Positions 9,418 to 16,629 of a DNA stretch of 64,000 nucleotides are shown here, piece by piece (the stretch's first letter is position 1; each line of letters opens with the position of its first letter). The position numbers and the translations under genes were made by a program. The DNA is from Desmonostoc muscorum FACHB-395 (GTDB lineage: Bacteria; Cyanobacteriota; Cyanobacteriia; Cyanobacteriales; Nostocaceae): the NCBI RefSeq assembly GCF_014698035.1, contig NZ_JACJSF010000026.1:1-64000 (forward strand), in the 5' to 3' direction. The notes beneath the pieces were generated by a model. It made no database searches. It was not told the origin of the DNA and worked only from the letters and a program-made list of their open reading frames with translations.

Positions 9418-9640
9418 AAAACTCCAAAAGTAACATCGGCCTGTCGCCAATGGCGGCGTCAGTCTTAGGCGGACGGATAAAAAAGTCTTGAAAGGCTGGA
9501 TGGGCAGTAACGCAAAGACTGAAGAGCGAGTGCCACAGTCACACATTCTAACAGAATGTAGCCCATTGTGTGGTTAAAGTTGCTCTGATTCAGTGTTGTG
9601 TTAAATTAGCATTACTTGGGATATAAAGTATTGAACAATT

Positions 9641-9645
9641 AGGAG
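9641..9645 (+). promoter_or_regulatory. Shine-Dalgarno site that decides the infC start
   Basis: AGGAG at 9641-9645 is followed 9 nt later by ATC at 9655 in the infC frame. The frame is open only from 9643 (TAG at 9640-9642), and it has no ATG, GTG or TTG until 9709. Confidence 0.6.
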
Positions 9646-9654
9646 AAATTCGTT

Positions 9655-10143
9655 ATCGCAATCCAAAAGCAACTGATTAATTCACAAATCAAGTCACCTC
9701 ATGTCTTCTTGATTGACCATGAGAATAACAATCGTGGTCTAATCGACACCAATGAGGCGCTACAGTTAGCCGAGAGCCTAGAGCTTGACTTGGTTGTAGT
9801 CTCTCAAGGCAAAGAGGCCCCAATCGCCAAAATCCTGAATTATGGCAAGCTTCAGTATCAAAAGAAAAAACGTCAGAGCCAGAGTGCTAGACCTACGGTA
9901 AAAGAAGTTCGTTTCGGTTTAAACGTGGGTGTGGCTGATTACAATTTACGTATTGAAAAAGCAGTTGGGTGGTTGAGTAAAGGCGATTCGGTGAAGTTTG
10001 CCATTCGTTTACGAGGCCGAGAACATCAATATCGTGACCAAGCAGGAGAACTGCTAGACAGAATTGCAAAAGACCTCAGTCAAGTAGGTAAAATCCAGTC
10101 ACTGGATAAACGCTCACTAATTGTTCAAGTCATTCCTGCCTAG
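9655..10143 (+). CDS. infC: Translation initiation factor IF-3 (divergent paralogue) with probable AUC start
   Basis: IF-3 binds the 30S subunit and checks the start codon. From the ATC at 9655 the product is 163 aa, with an N-domain (LINSQIKSPHVFLIDHENN, NEALQLAESLELDLVVVS, APIAKILNYGKLQYQKKKRQ) and a C-domain (TVKEVRFGLNVGVADYNLRI ... VKFAIRLRGREHQYRDQAG). The TTG at 9709 would delete the conserved INSQI...FLID strand, so an upstream start is needed. The only sensible site is a non-ATG codon after AGGAG. E. coli infC uses AUU for autoregulation by IF-3, so the rare start is likely functional. Divergence from typical IF-3 (basic linker KKKRQSQSARP) suggests a second copy beside the housekeeping gene. 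Confidence 0.8.
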   Translation: MAIQKQLINSQIKSPHVFLIDHENNNRGLIDTNEALQLAESLELDLVVVSQGKEAPIAKILNYGKLQYQKKKRQSQSARPTVKEVRFGLNVGVADYNLRIEKAVGWLSKGDSVKFAIRLRGREHQYRDQAGELLDRIAKDLSQVGKIQSLDKRSLIVQVIPA

Positions 10144-10190
10144 TTAATCTTGCGATCGCTGGAGGATGTATTTGTGCCAGCTTTTAAAAC

Positions 10191-10247
10191 TCCCACGGCC
10201 ATGAAAACATTGCTATAGCTCGTTTTCAGATCAAGCCGTGGGATTTT
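10191..10247 (+). terminator. Rho-independent terminator after infC
   Basis: TCCCACGGC (10191-10199) pairs with GCCGTGGGA (10235-10243), with an inner pairing GAAAAC/GTTTTC, and TTTT follows. It lies about 50 bp past the infC stop. Confidence 0.6.
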
Positions 10248-10323
10248 AGCTCAAAGCTCAGAAACCAAAAAAGCCAGAGGATAGGCAACAGCACTCCATC
10301 AGCTAAGAATGGGACATGACCAA

Positions 10324-10938
10324 TCAATCGGCGCATTTAGTGATTAGGTGTGTCAACGCATCAATCAGGCGATCGCTTTCCATTGGTATAATGTCCCTCC
10401 CATGCATCACATCTTGAGTAATATGAAAATGCACCAATGCCCCTAAGAGAATTCTTGCTGTTGCCTCTGGGTCAGGTATTTTTAGCTCAGGAGCAGCCAA
10501 GTATTGAGTGAGAGTCTCCGTTACTGGCTTAATCATGGCATGAACACAAATTTGAGCTAACTCAGGAAAACGACCAGATTCTCCTATTAATACTCGCATA
10601 AAGGCACTATGCTCTTGGTCGCTATTCATCAGTTCTAATGCTTTGGTTCCTATACCACGCAGTACGGCTCTTGGTTCTCCCTCGATGGGTACTGTGCCAA
10701 AGATAGAGTTATTCTTTTTGCTTGCTAGTTGCTCTATCAGAACTTTAAAAAGTCCTTCTTTATCTTGAAAGTGGCTGTAGACTGTAGCTTTAGAAACACC
10801 AGCCGCTACTGCTACCCGATCCATACTTGTACCAGCATAGCCATTTTGGAGAAACTCCTGCATTGCCCCTTGCAGAATTTGCTCTACTTTATCAACCGAA
10901 TTATCTCGATCAACTTCGTCAGTTTTTATGCGTACCAT
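10324..10938 (-). CDS. TetR/AcrR-family transcriptional repressor
   Basis: A 204-aa regulator. The N-terminal helix-turn-helix reads MDRVAVAAGVSKATVYSHFQDKEGLFKVLI (about 40-70), a textbook TetR signature. The rest is a helical ligand-binding domain resembling TetR_C_11-type domains (AVLRGIGTKALELM...). It is divergent from devB, and the 260-bp gap has a large palindrome (11138-11180) just before devB. It most likely represses the exporter genes, and perhaps itself, until an exported compound or signal binds. Ligand unknown. Confidence 0.88.
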   Translation of the reverse strand: MVRIKTDEVDRDNSVDKVEQILQGAMQEFLQNGYAGTSMDRVAVAAGVSKATVYSHFQDKEGLFKVLIEQLASKKNNSIFGTVPIEGEPRAVLRGIGTKALELMNSDQEHSAFMRVLIGESGRFPELAQICVHAMIKPVTETLTQYLAAPELKIPDPEATARILLGALVHFHITQDVMHGRDIIPMESDRLIDALTHLITKCAD

Positions 10939-11137
10939 TTCTTAATTATCCTCTCTTATAAAGAATTTTAATGATTTAATCGGCATTTAATGCAGGAGAC
11001 AGGAGTTATTTTTTTCTCCAAATCCCTCACTTTCCTTGATCCCCGTATTCTTGTTTTCATTTTGGTGGGGAAGGCAGGGAAAACTGTTTAATTGACGAGT
11101 TGCACTTTTGACTATTGACTAAACTACTCCGTTTAGT

Positions 11138-11180
11138 TTAGCATTAATTGAACTGAACAGTTTAGTTCAATTAATGCTAA
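11138..11180. promoter_or_regulatory. Palindromic operator between the TetR gene and devB
   Basis: Two 17-bp arms that are exact reverse complements (TTAGCATTAATTGAACT at 11138-11154, AGTTCAATTAATGCTAA at 11164-11180) are separated by 9 nt. The right arm ends 18 nt before the devB ATG, so a bound repressor would block transcription or translation start. Such size and symmetry fit two TetR dimers. A smaller related string (CCGTTTAGTTTA) lies just to the left. Confidence 0.75.
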
Positions 11181-11198
11181 TGGTAAAAGGTGAACAGT

Positions 11199-12506
11199 AT
11201 GGTGCAGAACTGGAAACTAGAGGATTTAAAGTCTTCCCAAAATCTTTTGCGATCGCCTCTTACACTAGCAGTAATTACATCTTTGCTAATCGGTGGAGCT
11301 AGTGTTTATACGGTACTAAAGTTTCAGGCTACGGCTAATGAGAAGCCAGCCACGCCAGTAGCTGTTCAACCAGTGGTAAAAACAGTGACAGCATTGGGAC
11401 ACTTAGAACCAAATGGAGAAGTCATAAAACTATCTGCAACTTCTTCGACCGAGGGAAGTCTGCTTCAGAAACTATTGGTGAAAGAAGGCGATCGCGTCAA
11501 GGCTGGACAGGTAATTGCAATTATGGATAGCCGCGATCGCTTGCAGGCAAGTTTAGTTGAGGCCCAAAAGCAAGTTCAAGTTGCCAAATCTAACCTTGAC
11601 CAGGTAAAAGCGGGAGCAAAACAGGGAGAAATTGGAGCAAAGCAAGCTGCTGTCAGCCGTCTGCAAGTCGAACTAGAGGGAAACATCAAAACTCAGCAAG
11701 CCATAATCGATCGCCTAACAGCAGACTTGCAAGGACAACGAGAGAGCTTACAAGCAACGGTGGATCGCATCGCCGCCGAAAAACGTAACGCTCAAGTAGA
11801 TGTGCAACGCTACGAAGCTTTATACAAAGCAGGGGCAATTTCCAGTCAGCAAGCCGATCAAAAACGCTTGAGTGCAGAAACTTCTACTCAGCAGTTAATC
11901 GAAAATCAAGCCAACAAAACAAGAACTGTCGCAACTTTAGAACAGCAGATTAAAGAAGCCAAAGCTAACGGCAATCAAACCATCGCTAGCTTGCAACAGC
12001 AGATTAACGAAGCCAAAGCCACTCTTAACCAAACAGCTGAAGTCCGTCCGACAGATATTGCCAACGCTCAAGCAGAGGTAGACAGCGCTCAAGCGACTGT
12101 GGCAAAAATTAGAGCGCAATTGGATCAAGCTTATGTCCGCGCACCCGAAGCGGGACAAATTTTGAAGATTCATACACGAGCCGGAGAAACCGTTTCTAGT
12201 GACGGGATTGTAGAATTAGGTCGAACCGACCAGATGTATGCAGTTGCAGAAGTTTACCAAAGTGATATTAACAAAGTGCGATCGGGGCAACGGGTCAAGG
12301 TAATCAGCGATTCCATTCCCGAAGAATTACAAGGAACCGTTGATTGGACAGGGATGCAGGTACAGCGACAAAATCTGGTTAACAGCGATCCTTCTAGCAA
12401 TATTGATGCCAGAGTAGTGGAAGTTCATGTGCAACTAGATCGAGCATCTAGCGCCAAAGCTGCCAAGTTTACCAATCTGCAAGTAAAAGCGGTGATAGAA
12501 CTATGA
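11199..12506 (+). CDS. devB: DevB-type membrane fusion protein (HlyD family) of an ABC exporter
   Basis: A 435-aa periplasmic adaptor from the ATG at 11199, which has AAAGG 8 nt upstream (an in-frame GTG at 11190 is the alternative). One N-terminal membrane helix (about 22-42) is followed by the biotinyl-lipoyl strand (VKTVTALGHLEPNGEVIKLSA, LLVKEGDRVKAGQVIA), a long coiled hairpin rich in Gln/Lys/Ala (about 125-295), then a second half-lipoyl and beta-barrel (YVRAPEAGQILKIHTRAGETV). It is the first gene of devBCA. The classic DevBCA exports heterocyst glycolipids with TolC. This copy's TetR control suggests a paralogue for another lipid or toxic compound. Confidence 0.88.
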   Translation: MVQNWKLEDLKSSQNLLRSPLTLAVITSLLIGGASVYTVLKFQATANEKPATPVAVQPVVKTVTALGHLEPNGEVIKLSATSSTEGSLLQKLLVKEGDRVKAGQVIAIMDSRDRLQASLVEAQKQVQVAKSNLDQVKAGAKQGEIGAKQAAVSRLQVELEGNIKTQQAIIDRLTADLQGQRESLQATVDRIAAEKRNAQVDVQRYEALYKAGAISSQQADQKRLSAETSTQQLIENQANKTRTVATLEQQIKEAKANGNQTIASLQQQINEAKATLNQTAEVRPTDIANAQAEVDSAQATVAKIRAQLDQAYVRAPEAGQILKIHTRAGETVSSDGIVELGRTDQMYAVAEVYQSDINKVRSGQRVKVISDSIPEELQGTVDWTGMQVQRQNLVNSDPSSNIDARVVEVHVQLDRASSAKAAKFTNLQVKAVIEL

Positions 12507-13678
12507 TTGGATTTATTCAACAACTGCGGCAGCGAACCCCTCTAGGATGGTTGCAATTGAGTCATGAAAAAAGCCGTTTGTTGGTAGCTTTGTCAGGCAT
12601 TGCTTTCGCTGATATTTTGATGTTCATGCAGCTAGGGTTTCAGACTGCCTTGTTTGACAGTAATACTAAACTGCACAACAGTATACAGGCTGATATTTTT
12701 CTACTTAGCCCTCAAGCCCGTAACGTCTTAAATGCGTCCACCTTTACACGGCGGCGACTGTATCAAGCAATGGATATACACGGGGTGAAGTCAGCAGAAC
12801 CAATGTATGTCAACATTGTCGATTGGAAGAATCCGAAAACACGCCAAAAGACATCTGTCCTAGTTATTGGGATTAATCCTGAAAAACCAGCTTTTAACTT
12901 ACCAGATGTGAACAGCCAGATAGATCGGGTGAAGCTACCAGATACCCTGCTGTTCGATCGCGCCTCAAGAGGAGATTATAAAGAAGCGATCGCTCAAGTT
13001 GAACAAGGTTTGCCTGTAACTACTGAAATTGACCGCCGCACAATTACCATTAGTGGCTTATTTTCAATCGGCGCATCCTTTGCGGCTGATGGGAACCTAA
13101 TTACCAGCGACCAGAACTTTTTGCGATTATTTCCTAAACGAGAAGCCAGCAGTGTCAGTGTAGGTTTGATTCAACTCGAACCAGGGTACGATCCAAAACA
13201 AATTAAAGCAGCTTTAGAATCTCATTTAGATAATGATATTAAAGTTTTGACCAAAGCTGAATTTATCGAATTTGAAACAGATTATTGGAAAAAAAATACA
13301 GCCATCGGGTTTATCTTTAACTTGGGTGTAGGAATGGGGTTTATGGTAGGCGTGATTATCGTCTATCAAGTTCTTTCTACAGATGTGAATTCCCATATTA
13401 AAGAGTACGCAACCTTCAAAGCAATGGGGTATAACAATCTCTATTTATTGGGTGTGGTGTTTGAAGAGGCAATAATTTTGGCAATCTTGGGCTTTATCCC
13501 AGGAATGATCGCACCTTTAGGACTTTACCGTCTAACTCGTAATGCCACTAATTTGCCACTTTACATGACCGTAGCACGAGCCACCACAGTGCTAATACTA
13601 ACTATGATTATGTGTATTATTTCTGGTGCGATCGCCACTCGGAAATTACAATCCGCCGATCCCGCAGATATGTTTTAA
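12503..13678 (+). CDS. devC: DevC-type ABC exporter permease (MacB/FtsX-like)
   Basis: A 391-aa permease overlapping devB by 4 bp (ATGA), so translationally coupled. The opening LRQRTPLGWLQLSHEKSRLLVALSGIAFADILMFMQLGFQTALFDS is typical of DevC. The first helix is followed by a large periplasmic domain (about 50-265), and three more helices close the protein (about 272-292, 310-335, 350-375). It ends with the usual DPADMF. It would form the inner-membrane part of the exporter with DevA and DevB. Confidence 0.9.
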   Translation: MIGFIQQLRQRTPLGWLQLSHEKSRLLVALSGIAFADILMFMQLGFQTALFDSNTKLHNSIQADIFLLSPQARNVLNASTFTRRRLYQAMDIHGVKSAEPMYVNIVDWKNPKTRQKTSVLVIGINPEKPAFNLPDVNSQIDRVKLPDTLLFDRASRGDYKEAIAQVEQGLPVTTEIDRRTITISGLFSIGASFAADGNLITSDQNFLRLFPKREASSVSVGLIQLEPGYDPKQIKAALESHLDNDIKVLTKAEFIEFETDYWKKNTAIGFIFNLGVGMGFMVGVIIVYQVLSTDVNSHIKEYATFKAMGYNNLYLLGVVFEEAIILAILGFIPGMIAPLGLYRLTRNATNLPLYMTVARATTVLILTMIMCIISGAIATRKLQSADPADMF

Positions 13679-13708
13679 ATTTGTCATTTGTCATTTGTCA
13701 TTTGTTAC
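13679..13708. repeat. Heptanucleotide repeat (ATTTGTC type) between devC and devA
   Basis: Three to four copies of ATTTGTC follow the devC stop codon, giving a 73-bp gap in an otherwise tight operon. Confidence 0.8.
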
Positions 13709-13751
13709 TCAAAAGGACTAATGACAATCATCACGAATAATCAAGCTATTT

Positions 13752-14456
13752 ATGAATAGTCAACCTGTAATCTCTGTTAAAAATCTCGATCATTACTTTG
13801 GTTCTGGTCAACTCCGTAAGCAAGTTCTATTTGATATCAACCTGGATATTAACGCCGGCGAAATTATTATTATGACTGGGCCTTCTGGTTCTGGTAAAAC
13901 TACACTTCTCACCTTAGCAGGCGGGTTGCGTTCTGCCCAATCTGGCAGTTTGCAGATATTGGGACAAGAACTTTGTGGCGCTAGTACAGCACAACTTACC
14001 CAGGTGCGACGCAATAACGGTTACATTTTTCAAGCGCACAACTTGCACGGTAGCCTGACAGTACTTCAGAACGTCAGAATGGGCTTGGAAGTGCATAATA
14101 ATATTTCACCAGCAGAGATGAAAACCCGTTCAGCCCAAATGTTAGAAGAGGTAGGATTAGGGCATCGGCTGAATTATTATCCTGATGATTTATCTGGGGG
14201 ACAAAAACAAAGAGTTGCGATCGCTCGTGCGTTGGTAGGTCGTCCTAAAATAGTCTTAGCAGATGAACCCACCGCCGCCCTAGACAGTAAATCGGGACGA
14301 GATGTGGTCAACCTCATGCAAAAATTAGCTAAAGAACAGGACTGTACTATTCTCTTGGTGACTCATGACAACCGCATTCTAGATATTGCCGATCGCATTG
14401 TCTATATGGAAGATGGCAAATTAGTAAATGACGGTGCTGTTGTTGCAGCCGGTTAG
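13752..14456 (+). CDS. devA: DevA-type ABC exporter ATPase
   Basis: A 234-aa nucleotide-binding subunit. Walker A is GPSGSGKTTLL (about 43), the Q-loop is near YIFQAHNLHGSLT, the signature is LSGGQKQRVAIARAL, Walker B is IVLADEPTAALD, and the switch is LLVTHDNRI. It is the third gene of the operon and energises DevC. LolD/MacB-type ATPases are its close relatives. Nothing appears altered in the catalytic motifs. Confidence 0.92.
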   Translation: MNSQPVISVKNLDHYFGSGQLRKQVLFDINLDINAGEIIIMTGPSGSGKTTLLTLAGGLRSAQSGSLQILGQELCGASTAQLTQVRRNNGYIFQAHNLHGSLTVLQNVRMGLEVHNNISPAEMKTRSAQMLEEVGLGHRLNYYPDDLSGGQKQRVAIARALVGRPKIVLADEPTAALDSKSGRDVVNLMQKLAKEQDCTILLVTHDNRILDIADRIVYMEDGKLVNDGAVVAAG

Positions 14457-14475
14457 TTAGGCTGGTTGTTTTTTA

Positions 14476-15981
14476 TTAAACTGATTCTATTCCTGAGAGG
14501 ATCACAACATTACTCTTGATGTAACCCATTGCCAAAGGAGATTGACCATTTAACAACAACAGAATCTGATTAAATATTTGTGGAAGAGTTGCGCCATATA
14601 AATGCCAAAGCTTTTTCCAAAGTTGAGTTAATATGCGATCGCCTGCAATATCGTCAGTACCGGGTCGTAGCAACCAATGGGTTCGCAATATCTGAAAATG
14701 ACGAATATCATTACTCTGCATAACTTTATAAATTTCTTGAGCAGCATATTCCACCAATTCATCTGTCACCACTTTCATTATTAGGGGTTGCAATGTAAAT
14801 GAGGATTCATAATCGCTGACCCATTTTTCTAAAAGCGATCGCCTTTCTAAGGCTACAATGCCCTCTAAAACCATCGCTGGGTCAACGGATATCAGCAAAT
14901 GGGTTTGCAATCGAGAGAATGACACAGGTTCTTGCCAAATAGCCAGCCAGTAGAGAATGTCTTGCTCTAAGCCGGAAAGTTGCTCAAATTGCTGCTTGAG
15001 AATTACACGCAAGCGATCGCCCACAATTAAAGTATTCTGACTCAAAAAAGCAGCAACATTCCCCCCAAATACAGACTGAATCAAGGGTGTTACCAGTTTC
15101 AGCGCCAAGGGATTACCGCGATAAAGTTGAATTAATGCTGATAACCCTAGTTCTTTGCCTGTAAATCCCCTTGATTGTAATAATTCTCTAGCCTCTGCTT
15201 TTGGCAACCCTTTGAGATTTAAACAGCGAGATGTTTTTGTATTAATTTCAATATTCTTTAGTTGTTCGCGGCTGCTAATCAGAATACAGCTTTGATGCCG
15301 TTCTCGACTTAGTTGTTGGATAAATTGACCATAGCTGAGGTTTTCTGATTGTGAGAAAATAGCCTCTAATCCATCTAATACCAACAGACAGCGACGTTTT
15401 TGTAACTGCTGTATAAGCTGTGCCGTACCTTGTTGAATATTCTGCACAACGCCTTGCTCAAAAGAATTTAGCAGGCTATTCAGCAGAGAAATCAGAGATG
15501 GGGAAGTTTGCAGAGACTTCCAAATTAAACAATCAAATTTTGACTGAATGCGGTCTACTAAAGCCAGTGCTAGGGAGGTTTTGCCAATACCAGCGATACC
15601 GTTAATAGTGACTAATTTACATTTTTGGCTAGTTATCCATTCTTCTAATTGTGCCAATTCCTGATTTCGTCCATAGAAGCTTTCGATATCAGGTGCTTCA
15701 TTCCAATCTCGATAAGGCGTGCTGATGTCTGCAATAGTTTCTAAATCTGCGTGGGATAATTCTGCGATCGCTTCCCAGTTTTCAATACCAACAGCTTGAC
15801 AGATAGCGATGAAGATTTCTCGCTGAATGCGATCGCCTTGCCAAAATCGGCGTAAAGTAGCTCTAGAGGTATGAGCATCTTGCCACCAACGCGCCGTGCT
15901 AGTTTTTGTCCAACCTAGACGTTGACGAGATTTGTCTACAATTGCTAATCCTGAATCAGATGCTTTCAGCGAGTTTGACAT
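14476..15981 (-). CDS. NB-ARC STAND ATPase lacking its C-terminal repeat sensor
   Basis: A 501-aa protein. Residues 1-70 form a helix-turn-helix-like effector/adaptor domain (STARWWQDAHTSRATLRRFWQGDRI). The STAND core follows: linker FYGRNQELAQLEEWI, Walker A VTINGIAGIGKTSLA (about 125), Walker B RCLLVLDGLEAIF, sensor ILISSREQL, and GLPKAEARELLQSRG. In cyanobacterial relatives the core is followed by WD40, TPR or pentapeptide repeats. Here the protein stops at LAMGYIKSNVVILSGIESV, just where the repeats would begin. It may have lost its sensor and be inactive, or may act as an adaptor. It converges on devA with a gap of only 19 bp. Confidence 0.8.
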   Translation of the reverse strand: MSNSLKASDSGLAIVDKSRQRLGWTKTSTARWWQDAHTSRATLRRFWQGDRIQREIFIAICQAVGIENWEAIAELSHADLETIADISTPYRDWNEAPDIESFYGRNQELAQLEEWITSQKCKLVTINGIAGIGKTSLALALVDRIQSKFDCLIWKSLQTSPSLISLLNSLLNSFEQGVVQNIQQGTAQLIQQLQKRRCLLVLDGLEAIFSQSENLSYGQFIQQLSRERHQSCILISSREQLKNIEINTKTSRCLNLKGLPKAEARELLQSRGFTGKELGLSALIQLYRGNPLALKLVTPLIQSVFGGNVAAFLSQNTLIVGDRLRVILKQQFEQLSGLEQDILYWLAIWQEPVSFSRLQTHLLISVDPAMVLEGIVALERRSLLEKWVSDYESSFTLQPLIMKVVTDELVEYAAQEIYKVMQSNDIRHFQILRTHWLLRPGTDDIAGDRILTQLWKKLWHLYGATLPQIFNQILLLLNGQSPLAMGYIKSNVVILSGIESV

Positions 15982-15993
15982 ACATCTACAATT

Positions 15994-16341
15994 CTAGATC
16001 CCCGACTTCTTTAAGAAGTCGGGGATCTGGGAATGATTTTCAAACAATTCTAATAAACCAATTGTACCCACAAAAAAAGTATAAATTCCATATTGAATTG
16101 GCTGATGATTTTTTCCAGGTGCATAACAAGCGGCAATGATTCCTTCAACGAAATGAGCCGACAATGCCAAGTGAGCAATTATCAAAACTAGATTTAAGAT
16201 AATAGGTAGATGATTGTTAGTTGCTAATGCTTGAATATCCCATACTTCTAAGCCTATTGCACTTGTTGCACTTGCGATCGCTACTATTTATATTATTTTT
16301 ATAACTGGGAATAATTTTTCTTTTATATCTTTCAAACTCAT
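15994..16341 (-). pseudogene. Small membrane protein gene broken by an in-frame stop
   Basis: From the ATG at 16341 the frame reads MSLKDIKEKLFPVIKII, a TAA (16290-16288), then IVAIASATSAIGLEVWDIQA and onward in the same frame to DFLKKSGI at 15994. Without the stop it would be about 115 aa with three hydrophobic helices. A single base change (for example TAT to TAA) would explain the break. The last codons are made of a palindrome (15996-16028). A restart from the TTG at 16185 would give a 63-aa remnant. Family not recognised. Confidence 0.6.
15996..16028. repeat. Perfect palindrome, dispersed-repeat type
   Basis: AGATCCCCGACTTCTT pairs exactly with AAGAAGTCGGGGATCT. This sequence type is a common interspersed palindrome in Nostocales. 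It covers the 3' end of the small membrane pseudogene and may also end transcription. Confidence 0.8.
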
Positions 16342-16362
16342 GTTATTTACCAATATTTTGTT

Positions 16363-16599
16363 TCAATTTTTCCAATCTTCTAAAGCTACAGGTTCTGTTG
16401 GATTTTCATAATTGTATGGCTGTGTATCGTGCAAAGGATAAAGATTTGTATTTGATTGGGGTTTTAGTGCTACTTGGTTATCTAGAGTTTTAGCTTCCAG
16501 AATAATCACTTCCACAGCATCCCCTGCATGAAAAGGTAAACCCTGTAATGTCAGGGTTCCATCTTCAGTTAACACGATTTTTATCTTGTGATCGTTCAT
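16363..16599 (-). CDS. Small antitoxin-like protein, orphan
   Basis: A 78-aa protein starting KIKIVLTEDGTLTLQGLPFHAGDAVEVIIL and ending EPVALEDWKN. This is the layout of many small cyanobacterial antitoxins (beta-strand AbrB-like start, acidic toxin-binding tail), which are normally followed at once by a PIN or RelE toxin gene. No toxin follows: the next gene on this strand is the broken membrane protein. It could be an orphan antitoxin or a remnant of a lost pair. Assignment by resemblance only. Confidence 0.55.
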   Translation of the reverse strand: MNDHKIKIVLTEDGTLTLQGLPFHAGDAVEVIILEAKTLDNQVALKPQSNTNLYPLHDTQPYNYENPTEPVALEDWKN

Positions 16600-16629
16600 A
16601 TTTTACATCCTTTCTAATGTATAGATAGA

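Noticed and set aside
9418..9546. N-terminal 43-residue extension of the DEAD-box helicase
   Set aside because: The ATG at 9417 has a good ribosome site and gives the family's normal start; the extension looks like translated leader.
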